DNA of 64,000 nucleotides. Source: Tyto alba. Taxonomy: Eukaryota; Chordata; Aves; Strigiformes; Tytonidae. The stretch lies in the NCBI RefSeq assembly GCF_018691265.1, contig NW_024881278.1, positions 310,001 through 374,000 of the forward strand. Direction: 5' to 3'. A program made the translations under genes and the position numbers. This document shows positions 40,392 to 53,100 of the stretch, piece after piece; the first letter of the stretch is position 1; each line of letters starts with the position of its first letter. The notes below the pieces were generated by a model. That model was not told the DNA's origin. It did not search any database and worked only from the letters and a program-made list of their open reading frames with translations.

Positions 40392-40601
40392 GTATTAATG
40401 GATATGTTCCATCAAGATGTAGAAGATTTAAGTGCACTAACTTTATCTGATGAGGAACCATCCACCTCAGGGGAGCAAACCTATTATGACCTAGTGAAGT
40501 CATTTATGGCAGAGGTTCGACAATATATAAGGGAACTAAATCTAATTATCAGAGTTTTTAGAGAGCCATATGCCTCCAACTCAAAACTGTTTTCATCTCA
40601 T
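40392..40601 (+). CDS. SOS1: SOS1 coding exon 5
   Basis: A 210-bp phase-0 exon for residues 171-240, covering the end of the histone fold and the start of the DH domain. It carries [20 protein letters not shown] and [20 protein letters not shown]. The [10 protein letters not shown] segment and the exon end KLFSSH differ from the mammalian protein (VEDINILSLT and KLFSAN as I recall); the helices on either side are conserved. Confidence 0.97.
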
Positions 40602-41089
40602 GTAAGTATTGTGCAAACCACAAACAAAAAAACCCCTACTATAATATCTGTAAATCTAGGTGAGCACTTCTAGAACTTAACTGTTGTCCAGTTTAACATA
40701 TCAATGGTAGAGGAAGCACTTGTCTCAAGTTCTGAAATGGAAATAGTAAAGGAGCATTTGTGGGGAAGCAAGGGTTTTGTAGAAGTGTAGAAGAAACCAC
40801 CCAGTTTATTATATTCACTTGCAAGCTTGTAATTTAAGGTTTGTCACTCTGGTTCTTTGCCATGTTTCAGTCATTGTAAATTTTTATATATTTTTATATA
40901 ATGGTCATTATTTTAAAAATAAATTATATGATCTTACATGAAATATACAGAAAGTATACTATAAAATATATTTAAGGAAGTGCTTGACTTTCATATCATA
41001 ACAAAGTAGCTTTGCACATAACATTCTTCCTCTTACAAATCGTGTCCAGTTTCCTGTTGACATGTGTCTGGTTCTGTTGCTTTTTACAG
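40602..41089 (+). other. SOS1 intron 5
   Basis: 488-bp AT-rich intron with several tatata-like stretches at 40884-40970. Nothing else seen. Confidence 0.85.
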
Positions 41090-41233
41090 GATGTGGAAAA
41101 TATATTTAGTCGTATATCAGACATTCATGAACTTAGTGTGAAATTATTGGGTCATATAGAAGACACTGTTGAAATGACAGATGAAGGTAGTCCTCATCCG
41201 CTAGTAGGCAGCTGTTTTGAAGACATGGCAGAG
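41090..41233 (+). CDS. SOS1: SOS1 coding exon 6 (DH domain)
   Basis: A 144-bp phase-0 exon (acceptor ctttttacag, donor GTAATA) for residues 241-288. It begins [20 protein letters not shown] and continues through [22 protein letters not shown]-domain helices. Confidence 0.98.
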
Positions 41234-41939
41234 GTAATAAAATACTTGGAGGTTTTTTTGTTGTTAATATGTACTTTAATGGCTTGTACTTAGCATCTAA
41301 GTGCGCCTCTGTTCTAGCTGCTTTTTTTGAGGTTGAGATCTCTTCTTCCAGCCCCACCATGATGAATGGACTGCCCATTTTTGAGAGTGCTTTTACCTTT
41401 TTAGTCTCTAAACCTCAGCTTCTCACAGGGGGTCACTGTTGTAGAACCGTCCCCTGTTACCAAAGCTCCTGGCATTCACACAAACCCAGGACAGTAGGGC
41501 TGTTTAAACTTTAGAGAGCATGGTGGGGAGGGGGTGGGAACCACCTGTGACTAGACTTCAGCAGAAATGGAGGTATCCTGTAAATTGGCTGTAGATCAGG
41601 ATTGCTGTGGAAAGACAAAGTGGAACAAGGGCTCCTTTGCCAACAGGGTTGCTAAGCTGGTGAGGAAGCCTTTTGAACTAGCCTTATTAGTGGATGGAGA
41701 CCAAAACTGGCAGACTGAAGAGTTGAGAGGAGAAGGGGACATGCGTAATGGAGAGCATGACAAGAAAGGCTCTTGCACCTTCCATCTGAGAAGGTGGGAT
41801 GACCAAAGGTTTATCTGAAGCATCTGCTTCCCCAGGGTGTATGTGCTCATGTACAGATAGGTGGGTCTGGGAGTCTGTGCACAGCTGTAGAGCTGTCACG
41901 TGACTGGAATTAGCCACATGTCAGGAAGGGTTGCATGAT

Positions 41940-42996
41940 TCTTGTGGTTTGAGCCTATAGGGCAACTGAGCACCACAGAGCTGCACTTCTCCCTTCCCCC
42001 ACCACCAATGAGAAGGGAAAAATAAGCCAGGCTTGGGATTCGAGATAGGACGTGGAGGGACAAATCACCCATTACAGTCACGGGCAAAAGGGAGACTCGC
42101 TAGGGGAAGAAAAAAAGAATATAGATTTATTACAGACACTAACAACACGTAACAGAGCAGGACAGTGAGAAACATTGCCACATCTTGAGAACACCTTCCC
42201 CCCACCCCTCCCTTCTTCCCGGGCTCAGCTCTGCTCCCGATATCTCTACCTCCTCCCCAGTGGCGCAGGGGCAGGGAATGGGGGGTGCAGGCAGTGCTGC
42301 CACTTCCTCCCTCTTCGGTGGGGGGAGCTTCTGGAACTTGTTCCCCCTGCTCCACTGTGGTCCCCCTCTCAGACAGTCCTCCACAAACTTTCTCTGACGT
42401 GAGTTCCTCCCACGGGCCGCAGCATTTCCTTACACCGCTCCATTGTGGGTCACCAACTTTCTCCGACTGGATTCCCTCCCACGGCTGCAGCCCTTCCCGA
42501 GCTGCTCCGGTGTGGGACTCCCCCACATGCTGCAATCCTCCCAGCGCTGAACTACAGCAGTGAGAATTACTTTTTCCCACAAGTTCCTGGCCTTCTTTGG
42601 GCAAAGTCACCTTGGTTAGCCATGCAAAACCCCTCACAGGCCATAAATCAGCATCTGCTCCACCGTAGATCTCCATGGGTGGTAGTGGGGGGCCTCCCTG
42701 CCGTCTCCCCGCAGGATACAGGGGGGTCTCTGCTCTGGCACACCTCCCCCCTCCTTTCTTCCTCCGTTCCTCCACTGACCTTGGTGTTCATGCAGCTGCA
42801 GCAACTCCTCCTCACCAGTCCCACTGCTCCTCACCACGTCCCTTCTTAAATACGTTATCGTAGAAGTCCAGCCGATTGGCTCAGTTTTGGTGCAGAGGTG
42901 GAGCCAACTTGGAGCCAGGGTAGCTTCAAGAAGGTTCTCCCAGGATCCACCCCTATAACCTCCTCCCCTGCTTCCAAAAAAACCCCACTCAGGACA
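41940..42996 (-). mobile_element. Solo ERV LTR, copy 2 (antisense to SOS1)
   Basis: About 1.06 kb, closely similar to the copy at 49100-50175. It is flanked by a perfect 5-bp duplication ATGAT (41935-41939 and 42997-43001). On the minus strand it runs from TGTCCTGAGTGGGG to a ggctcaaaccac end, with a TATA-like TATTTAAG at about 42846-42852 and AATAAA at 42131-42126. A 5-bp duplication is typical of ERVL-class elements. No gag, pol or env sequence is attached. A minus open frame of 236 codons (42065-42775) lies inside; see findings. Confidence 0.85.
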
Positions 42997-43744
42997 ATGA
43001 TGGAGGGCTGTATGAATGAATACAGATACTCAAGAAGGACAGGTAGGGAAGATGAGGTCAGGAGGCTTAGCAGAAAATCAGCTCAGATACATGGAACTCT
43101 GTTACAGAATGAATGATGAGCTGGTTGAATGCTTAAGGATTGGTCTCAGAAGAGGAGGCCAGCAAAGGGCATTTTATGGTCAAGCTTCTCCTGAAAAGAC
43201 TGCCCAGTCAACAACTGGCCAAAATCTTCTCCAAACAAGTAGGAGTGATTTCCTTACCACCAGCCCTGGTTTATTAGGAGACTAACCTTCCTGACATGTG
43301 CTGGGTGGACAACTTACTGTGGTTCAAATAATCCAGAAGATTTCTGGAGGGCACTGGGGACAGTTTTGTGGCACATGCTGAGGGGCCAACTAAGAAAGGT
43401 GCTGCACTTGACCTCTTCCCCATGAACAAGGAAGAACTGGCAGGAACACCATAGCTAATGGCAGGCTTGGCCACAGGTGGTAGAGATGGTAGAGCTTAAG
43501 ATCCTGAGAGAAGTGCAGGAGATGAGCAGACTGAAGACCCTGGGCCTTGGGGGAGAGTAGACTTAGCTTGTTCAGCGAAGTGGGAGGCAGGATCACATTG
43601 CCTTGAGGGTTGAAAGGGCTTAGGAGAGCTGTTTTTTTCAGAGGTGGTGTGTTCAAAGCACAAATATGCATCCCCAGTCCCTAAGAAAAAAGTCAGGTGT
43701 AGCAGGAGGCAAGGACAAATGCCGTTTGGAGCTTTCTGTCTCTA

Positions 43745-44167
43745 GAGAGGTCTAGAGAACAAGTCTTATGAGGAGCGACTGAGGGAAATGAGGTTGATTA
43801 GCCTGGAGAAAGGGAGCCTGAGGGGAGACCTTATCGTTCTCTACAACTACCAGAAAGGAGGCTCTAATGAAGTGAGTGTTGGTCTCTTCTCCAAGTAGCA
43901 AGTGATAGGACAAGAGGAAATGGCCTCAAGTGGCGCCAGGGGAGGTTTAGATTGGATATTAAGAAAAATTTCTTCACCAGAAGTGTTACCTAGCACTGGA
44001 ACAGGCTATCCAGGAAAGTGGTCAAGTCACCATCCCTGGAGGTATTTAAGAGACATGTAGATGTGACACTTAAGGACATGGTTTAGTTTTGGACTTGATA
44101 GTGTTAGGTTTATGGTTGGACTCAATGATCTTAAAGGTCTTTTTCAACTTAAACGATTCTATGATTA
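43745..44167 (+). mobile_element. Younger CR1 LINE 3' end
   Basis: Well-preserved avian CR1 3' terminus. It starts gaacaagtcttatgaggagc, passes through caccagaagtgttacctagc and ends ttggactcaatgatcttaaa, then in an attctatgatt tail typical of CR1 (no poly-A). It is inserted within the older CR1 in SOS1 intron 6. Confidence 0.88.
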
Positions 44168-45152
44168 AAAAAGAAACCCAGACTTCCCAGGATGAATGTA
44201 GATGCATTTGGAAACGGTAGTAAGAGGGCTGCAGCTCAGCTGGGGATGCCTGACAGGCTTGAGAAATGGACCTACAGGAACCTCATGGAGTTGAGTAAAG
44301 GCAAATGTGTGTAATTTTGCACCTGGGATCAAACAATCCCATGCAATGGTCCAACTGCCTGGCTGAGGAGTAGTTGTGCTCAACAGGGCTTGGAGATACT
44401 CGGGAATCAGCAGTGAAGGCTGCCTACTGGGTTATATTAGTAAAAATGTAGCTAGCAGCTTGAGGGATCGCTTCTGTGTAGCACCTGAGACCACACTGGC
44501 ATGCTGTGTCTGGTTTTGGTCTTCCTGGTACAAGATATGCTTATACATGAGGGTTGCTGTGATGATTAAGGAGTTGAGGCCCATGATGTACAAAGAGGGT
44601 TAAGAGTGCTGGATTTATTCAGTCTTAAAAAGAGAAGTCTGAAGAAGGCGGTCTTACTGCTATCTTCAGTTACCTGATGGGAAGGTGTAGAAAAGACTGA
44701 GGCAGCATCTTATTGGGCGTTCATAGTAGAGAACTATGAGATTAGGTGAGAGAGAGCGTGCGAATGGTAAAAAGAGTAATCCTGATTAAATATTGGGGGG
44801 AAAAAAATCTGCAACAAGAACAACTGAACATTGGAATAGGCTGCCCAGAGAGATTTTGGTGCCCCTGTAGCTGGATGAGACCTTGAGCAACCTCAGCTAG
44901 CTTTGATGCTGGATCTGACTTTGTCCCTGAGGTGGGCCCTGCTTTGAACAGGGAGTTGGACCAGTTGACCTCCAGAGATCTCTTCCAGACTGAATTACTC
45001 CCATGAGTCTGTGCACGTAAAAGTATTGATTCTTCTCTATAGGTGTTCTGGAAAAAATATGCAGAAATTTCTCTCCCATATGGCATATGTATTTTCTTTA
45101 CGAAATATGAAGTTAAATCAGTCTTGTAAAATTGTTCTGTATTTCTTCTTAG

Positions 45153-45275
<123 letters not shown>

Positions 45276-45372
45276 TAAGTAAGCCATATTATTGATGTTA
45301 CCATTGTAATTACATTAAATGTATTGAAGTAACAGTATATGATTTTAAGACTGAAACTTATTTTGTTTCTAG

Positions 45373-45564
<192 letters not shown>

Positions 45565-46224
45565 TAGAATGTGAATAATAAAACTGCTATGATGAAAGAA
45601 CAGCAGGTTATGTGCTCTGGTGTGTGTTATAACTAACTGAGTATCAGCTTGTAATTTCCTGGAAGTTTTACAGCAGCTAATGATTTGTGTTGAATAATCA
45701 AGTTACTGTTAATTTAGAAAGCAAGAGACATCTAGGTACTCATATTCTTGGAATGATTGTTTCAACAGTGGTAAGAGATAATGGCAAATGGCTGTATTAC
45801 AGAAAATGTCCAAGGATTTCTCAAGCTGTCACTTTGTAAATATAAAATCACAGTAATACTTTTCCCTCAGACTTCATTTTATTTTTATAAAAGTTTCAAT
45901 GTTCTTGCACAGCACATCCCATGATGGTTGTAAAGGTGATATCCTTCCTTCAAAGGGAAGTCTTGGGTGATGTATAGACTTCTTGGGCTTTCTGTAATGA
46001 GACCTCACGTCGATAGGGTAACAGTGAAGACTCTTAACATACATGTGTAAAGAAAATAGCTACAGAATGTTTTTCTGGAGCATTTATCATTATTGAATAA
46101 TAATCTTTAAAGAGTGTAGAGCGTTTTGAGGAAAAGTTTCAGGGAAAATCTTCATTTGGACTTAATGGAAACTCATACAGGATACAGTATTCCAAACTTA
46201 ATTACTGGGGGGAACGTGGATCAG

Positions 46225-46228
<4 letters not shown>

Positions 46229-46262
<34 letters not shown>

Positions 46263-46273
46263 AAACAAACAAA
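46229..46273 (+). repeat. A32 run followed by CAAA repeats
   Basis: Thirty-two A residues then ccaaacaaacaaac. It is a simple repeat; I see no LINE or SINE body directly upstream that would make it a retroposon tail. Confidence 0.9.
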
Positions 46274-49099
46274 CACCTCTGCTCTTTTGAAGAAAACTGG
46301 GTGTGTTTCTCAAATGTTTGGTTGTTTTGAGATAAGCCAGTAGTTAGGTCATCTTTGAGTCTTAAGTGTCTATAATTTTGCCACCACTTTTACTGATTCA
46401 GATCTACATGTACAGCTTTGGCACATAACTGATTTTATATAACATGCTTTTTTTGAATTTTGGAAAGTATACTTGATCTGTTTGTCTAGCTCATGGGTTT
46501 GGTCTGACTTTTCAGACACCTTTAACATATTAAGCATTTCCTTTTGTGACAATCCATCAGAAGGGAGGTATGATACAGCTTGTCTGCATTTTGTATGATA
46601 AAGACCTGCACAGACATAAGGTTTCTCTGTTCATAATTTTATCACACAGTCTCAAAATGTAGTACCTAGTGGTTTTGCATACTTCCATGTGAACATAGTA
46701 TTATTGTCTTACATAATAGACAAAGCATGAAGGATTAATGCTGTCAGACACACTGGCATCCTGTGTTTGCTCCGTGCCATTGGTAATTTTAATGGGGAAA
46801 AAAGGGCATGTGTGCTTGTGGAAATAGGGAGCGGCTCATGTTCACCTTTTCTGGAGCAAGCTGGAGTCTAAGCTAAACCCACCTCAAGCAGGTTATCAAT
46901 CTTTTTGTAACTCCTGACCTGTGCTTTATGTAAAATTCTTGTCTTTTCTCATTCATGTTCTACACACACCCCCCTCCCCGCTCCATCCTGTGTAAATCTG
47001 ATATTGTTGGGTTGGATTTTGTTCTGTATATGATAACCTTCCTGGTTTTATTCCCACTGTGTTGCTTGTCTCACATTTTAGTTAGACACCCATTGCTGTG
47101 GTCTGTCAGATGTGATGCACATAATAGGCAGTGATGGATAAGAGGAGCACATGAAGAGACAGATACTAACTCTAATGGCAGTAGCTTCATCTGTCAATTC
47201 ATACATACATGTGCACACAGCATATGAATCCCTCCCTCAGGTAGTCTCTACTGGCAATAACTCTTTCTTATATCTGGAATCTTCAGACAGGTTCCAGCTT
47301 GGTTATACTTAAAAGCGGCCTGAGAGAAGGGTATTGGTGGAATTATTTAGGCATATAATCCTGCCAATTTCACTGATGAAAGGTTGTATTGAGTTCCTCT
47401 GTACAGTGAGACACCTGATTTAATGACTGCAGGCCTATCTATGAATAATCAAGTTAAAAACACTATGAAAATGGATTTCATGGTATGAAGAGACAAAATG
47501 TGAGCGAAGTAGTTAACGTGGAAAAAACATTTTATTTCTCTTGAATATACATGCACTTAAAGGGGTTAGTATTTTTCTTTGAGCTATGTTGTGTAATCTT
47601 GCATAGTTTGAAGTTACCTATTTAGAATGCATCTAAGTTACCTTCTAACTATGCAGACTACAAAAAAAGTAGATGCCTACCCACTGATGGTTATCCTATT
47701 TAGAAACTAAAGCCATCCTGAAGTTTGGCAGGGCACCGGGAATGTGCAAATACATATTCTGTGTTTAGCTGAAGCTCCTTGCTGTAGCTTTGTTGGAAAA
47801 TTAGCATATGACTAAAGGCTGTGTTTTCCTTCAACCTACCTGGAAGTCTCCTGACTTTCATACAAGAAACTAACTATATAAAATTGTAGCTTCATATGAG
47901 ACTGGTTTTTCTGCAAATTTGCAGATAATACGAATGGGCTTTTCTAAATTATAGGATCACAGAATTCTGTGAATAGAAATGTGGACTTTTAAGTGAAAAC
48001 GAGGTTGGTACAAATAGTGCAGTTATTTATGACCTTGAGAAATTGAAGAAAGAAGTTTACAAGACTCTTAAATTGAATTGGGCACTGTTTCAGATGCTGC
48101 TAAATTTGTGTGCGTGCCTTTCCTTTCTTCGGGTAAATAGATTACTTTAAAACTCCTACTTTTCCAAGTAGGAATGGCTCAAAGCATGTATAAACTGTGC
48201 TTAGATAAAACAATATGTTCTGGAAAACAGGAGAGCTAGGTAAAGTTTTGGGGATTTTTTTTTTTTGTTTTTGTTTTTTTGGTTGGTTGGTTGGTTGTTT
48301 TTTTTTTAAAGACCTGACTTCCCTTCCATGACTTATGAATTGAAACTTCTTGTCTCTTTGCAAGTGTTTTTATAGTTGGAATTCTACCTATAACGATTTA
48401 AATTCTCAGGATACTTTCATTTCACAACAGCATCTAGTGTGTTTTATTTTTTCAAACTTTGTTCTTAGAGGAATAATAACTTGCCAGTCTTTACTGACTG
48501 GCAATTCAGATCAAGTAGAAATACTCCCCAGTTATTTTTTTTTTTTTTTTGTTTTCCTCTTTCACAATGCTAATGTAAATTAAAAAAAAAAAAATTCTAG
48601 TTTGACAAGGTCTACCAAGATAAGAAACCACCCCTTTCCCAACCTGATGGTGTTAAATTTGCTACATGTTTGCTACTGCTGAAGAAGACACTGGGTAGTG
48701 AAATGTTAGTAGTTTAGGACTAGAGTATTTTTAGGTTGGTCCCATAGGTCTGTTGCTATGTGTTGTATTGGGCAACACATCCCAAACTGTTTTGGGTTTT
48801 GACTTCACTTTGATTCTCAGTCTTGTTTCAGCCAGGCTTATGACCCAGAGTGTAACAAATTTAATGAAGTTGGTTTGCAATCCCATCTGTAACTGGTGTG
48901 ACCCAGCCCAGGGTGGTGAATTAGCGAGTCATAATTAGTTGAACTTTGGCAGTCTGCAAAGTTTTTACAATATCTGCAATTATAGATTATTATCTCAAAA
49001 CACTGTCTGTGTTGCTTGTATTTAGTATAGGCACTGTAATTAACAGGTTCTTGCTTCAGTCAATTCTTAAAGTCTCCTTCAATTAATATTAAAAACAGT

Positions 49100-50175
49100 T
49101 GTCATGGTTTGAGCCTGGTCAGCAGCCAAACACCATGCAGCCACTCAATCCCCCTTTTCTGGCAATGAGAAGGGACAAATGAGCCAGGCTGGCTTGGGGT
49201 TCGAGATAGGACCGGGAAGGGCAAGTCACCCATTATGGTCACAGGCAAAAGGCAGACTCATTAGGGGAAGAAAAAAAGAATATAGATTTATTACAGACAC
49301 TAACAACACGTAACAGAGTAGGACAGTGAGAAGCATTGCCACACCTTGAGAACACCTTCCCCCCACCCCTCCCTTCTTCCCGGGCTCAGCTCTGCTCCCG
49401 ATATCTCTACCTCCTCCCCCAGGGGCGCAGGGGCAGGGAATGGGGGGTGCAGTCAGTGCTGCCACTTCTGCCAACTTCAGTGGGGGGAGTGTCTGGAACT
49501 TGTTCCCCCTGCTCCATCGTGGTCCCCCTCTCACAGCAGACAGTCCTCCACAAACTTTCTCCGACATGAGTCCCTCCCACGGGCCGCAGCGTTCCCCACA
49601 CTGCTCCGTCATGGGTCACTAACTCCCTCCGACTGGATTCCCTCCCACGGCTGCAGCCCTTCCCGAGCTGCTCCGGCGTGGGACACCCCCGCATGCTGCA
49701 ATCCTCCCAGCGCTGAATTACAGCAGTGAGAATTACTTTTTCCCACAAGTTCCTGGCCTTCTTTGGGCAAAGTCACCTTGGTTAGCCATGCGAAACCCCT
49801 CACAGGCCATAAATCAGTGTCTGCTCCACCGTAGATCTCCATGGGTGGCAGGGGGGGGCCGCCCTGCCGTCTCCCCACAGGATACAGGGGGGTCTCTGCT
49901 CCGGCACACCTCCCCCCTCCTTTCTTCCTCTGTTCCTCCACTGACCTTGGTGTTCACGCAGCTGCAGCAACTCCTCCTCACCAGTCCCACTGCCCGTCAC
50001 CGCGTCCCTTCTTAAATACGTTATCGCAGAGGTGCAGCTGATGGGCTCAGTTTTGGTGCAGAGGTGGAGCTGACTTGGAGCTGGGGGAGCTTCGAGAAGC
50101 TTCTCACAGGGGGCCGCCCCGATAGCCCCCTCCCCTGCTGCCAAAAAACCCCACTGCTCACTCAAACCCAGGACA
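49100..50175 (-). mobile_element. Solo ERV LTR, copy 3 (antisense to SOS1)
   Basis: About 1.08 kb from TGTCATGGTTTGAGCC to CCCAGGACA, near-identical over long stretches to copy 2. The flanks acagt (49095-49099) and acaga (50176-50180) form a 4/5 duplication. On the minus strand AATAAA lies at 49292-49287 and a TATTTAAG box near 50012-50020. The long frame open in copy 2 is split here by frameshifts (49226-49612 and 49609-49941). No internal viral genes. Confidence 0.85.
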
Positions 50176-53100
50176 ACAGAAAATCACAAGTTCAGACTAG
50201 CGATTAAATATTTTAAGAAAGTATTTACTTAGTGTCAACAAAGGATTTTATTTTCCAAAATCTGACTGGTGTGTTTCACTCCAAATGCAGTAACTTGTAT
50301 GTACAATACTGTTTTGAAATAAAGGTAAAAGCAGAAGTATTACATGTTTTATGTGTATTTGTATATGTAACTGCAGATGAGGATGACTTGATCCACTGGA
50401 GATAATGAGCAGTTTTTTGTCTCTGACAGGCTTATTTGCTGGACGAAATGTAGTTTGCCCAAACCATTGCTAGTGTGTGATAAGGACTGCAAAGCGTACT
50501 TGAGTGTTTCTTGGGAGAAAAAGCTGGGATGATGTAAAAATTGGTCTCAAGTCTAAGAAGAGATTTCTTAGAATATGACAGTAGTTGAAAGATTTAAGTT
50601 ACTACTTCATATGGTTATGGTATGAAGACTTACTGCAACTGCAGTGTTGTATAGGTACAGAAGTTATGCCATTTATTAGAAGTTGGAGGTGATACAGCAA
50701 GGTAAAAGAGGTTCTGTATGTCTCTCTTGTTTGTGGAGTTCCATTGACAACACTTCTCTTGCTTTTCTCCTTTGAATGCTAGTGAGTTTATGCTTCAAGA
50801 CAGCTTTGTGTTTGGCAGCCAAAGTGAAGGTGATAGGGGAAAATAAAACTTGGTTACATGTATGTGTGTGTGTGCACTTTTTCCACAAACTTGGTTATCT
50901 AACTGGGCTCTCTGAGGTAACTCTTTAATTGAAAACGTTATTCAGAATGTATTTAACTTTTTCTTTCTGGCTGTGGTACTTGTTGATGGATTTCCTGTGT
51001 GTTTATACCTGATAGAAATATCTGTGCATGTGTATCATTTCATTTCTCAGTGACTTATGTCATCTGTTACAGAGTTAAGGGGGCCTTGTTCTGTTGCATA
51101 GCTTTTTTTCTTTTTACACAGGATATATCTGGGCTTTTGAGAAGCACATGTCTCTTTCCAGAGAAATTTCTAATGAGAAGTAATTACCTTGGAGAATATT
51201 TTGCCATTATCCTGCTAAAATTGCTTCTCTGCAAAAGCTGTATAAAATCTAAGAAAAGTAAAAAATTCCTCCTTCCACTTTGCTTACAGTCCTTGGTGAC
51301 ACTTGAGCCATGTTATTGTCAATCTGCTAGTGGACCAGCAAATGCTGTACTTTGATTCCTTGAAGCAAGGAGTAGGATGGCACAGGGTCAGACTGCTCTT
51401 ATCTAGATGATGCCCCCTTAGGGGGGAGTCAAATGAAGCACTAACTGAGCTCCCACTTTTGACATATGTGTTTAATTGTAGTGTTCCAGAGTCCTGTTTT
51501 CTGATCTGCTTTCTAGGAATACCTGCAGGGCAAATTCTCCGTGTACTGTGGGAATTAGGAAAGCTGTAATGGGACAGACTGTTCTCTGGGGCTGGTGATC
51601 TGTTCCCAGTTTTAATGCCTGTTGCTAATGATGGTAGATAGATCTTTAGCTTACATGTCAGAAGTTTATGCTGAACACCCAATGCCAAGCTCTCATGAAA
51701 ATAGATGGGTGGACAAATTTTGATTCCCCCCCCCCCCAAATAAAAGTTTTGACACAATCCATTGAAGATTGAATGTAAAGAAGCTTATTGTAGCTGAAAT
51801 TTTCAGCTTCTGTAGGATATTAGTTTTTGTGACTGTGGCAGTCGTGATGTAGTCCCTGATTGCTACGTAGTCTTTTCATAGCAGTAATATATTTCCCTGT
51901 CCTCTTCTGCCTCCATTTCTGTCACCTTCTGTACAAAATGGAGATTCTCAGAGAGAGGTAGTGCTATGGTTGAGACATTCATATACTAGATTTATTCAGT
52001 GGAAATGTTTCTGGATGTGGAGCTGTGGATTTAGTTCCACTACTCGCATGCTTTTTCTGTGCATTCTTACATCAGTGGAGGTTTATGTTTTCTGTCAATA
52101 ATTTCATATCTTCAGTGGAAACCAATGGAAAGATGTAGAAATAACAAACACAAGTAAAATGATAAGTTACATTCATAGTTTCTGTAGACCGAGTCTACAG
52201 CTCGGATTCTGCTTGTCATCACTCATTTCCTCTGCTGTTTTTTCCTTAATCAACAGGGTTGTTCTTAAAATCAACAGGGTTCTACTGTTGCTTCCCAGAA
52301 TAATCTCTGAAATTGTGAATTCATCATATAGCGTTCAAAAATGTACACATTTCTGTCCAAACATAGAGATGCCATCCAGTTGAGTTTATGGCCTGGCAAA
52401 CTTGGCTGGCAAAGATCAGACTTGAATTGTGATGAAGCAGTGAAAGTGGATTTTAATCCACTTTGGAATTACAAAAGGAAAAGGGAAGATGTTTTCAAAT
52501 GTAATTGTCTTTACTATGATGGAAAATTTGGGGGAAGAAAATGGAAGACCTCATTTACAAGTGTGGAAGCATAGGTAAATATTTTGTGATATTTCAAATA
52601 CTGGTCTAACTAAATGTTACCAACTTAGTTATGAATTTTAAATTTTTAATATATTCTGCAGGTCTGCTAATAATGATGAGACAAACCAAAGTGACAGTAA
52701 GAAAGAAGATAATTTCAGAGCATGAAGGCTCTGGAAGGATCACTGTGAACTTGTACGTTTGTTGCAGAAAGGTAATGAATCTGCTGTGGAAGAGACATCA
52801 GCATATCCAAAAAAACCCCTCCATGTTTCTGAAGAATGCAGAGCAAATGGGTTTTCCATACTCTGAGAAGACAAGACCTCCTGTAAACAAAGTAGCCATT
52901 TCCCTGGTAATGGGATCTGAGCGTATAAAACTCATGTGTTACAGCTAGCAGCCTACGAAATGTCTGAATGTTTAGGAAGTGGTTTTATGAGACCATCAGT
53001 GAAGTTATTTGAAAACAAAGCTTCCTGACTTTTCCTTGGTATCCATCCTGGTTTGAAAAATGGCATGCACTTCAGAGTAGTGTAATACATTTATGAAACA

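Larger units (their letters stand above)
41567..45001 (+). mobile_element. Old CR1 LINE, broken by an LTR and a younger CR1
   Basis: Diverged + strand CR1 pieces appear in order. A possible 5' part lies at 41567-41939. After the LTR, an endonuclease-region stretch at about 43000-43740 contains tcctgagagaagtgcaggag and ccctgggccttgggggagag. After a younger CR1, an RT/3' part at about 44190-45001 contains aggaacctcatggagttgag and ends with gttggaccagttgacctcca-type sequence. Colinearity suggests a single old element with later insertions and deletions. The 5' part is the least certain. Confidence 0.6.

Noticed and set aside
51284..51757. 157-codon - frame in SOS1 intron 8
   Set aside because: No domain, no splice signals that form a gene model, no repeat identity; likely chance.
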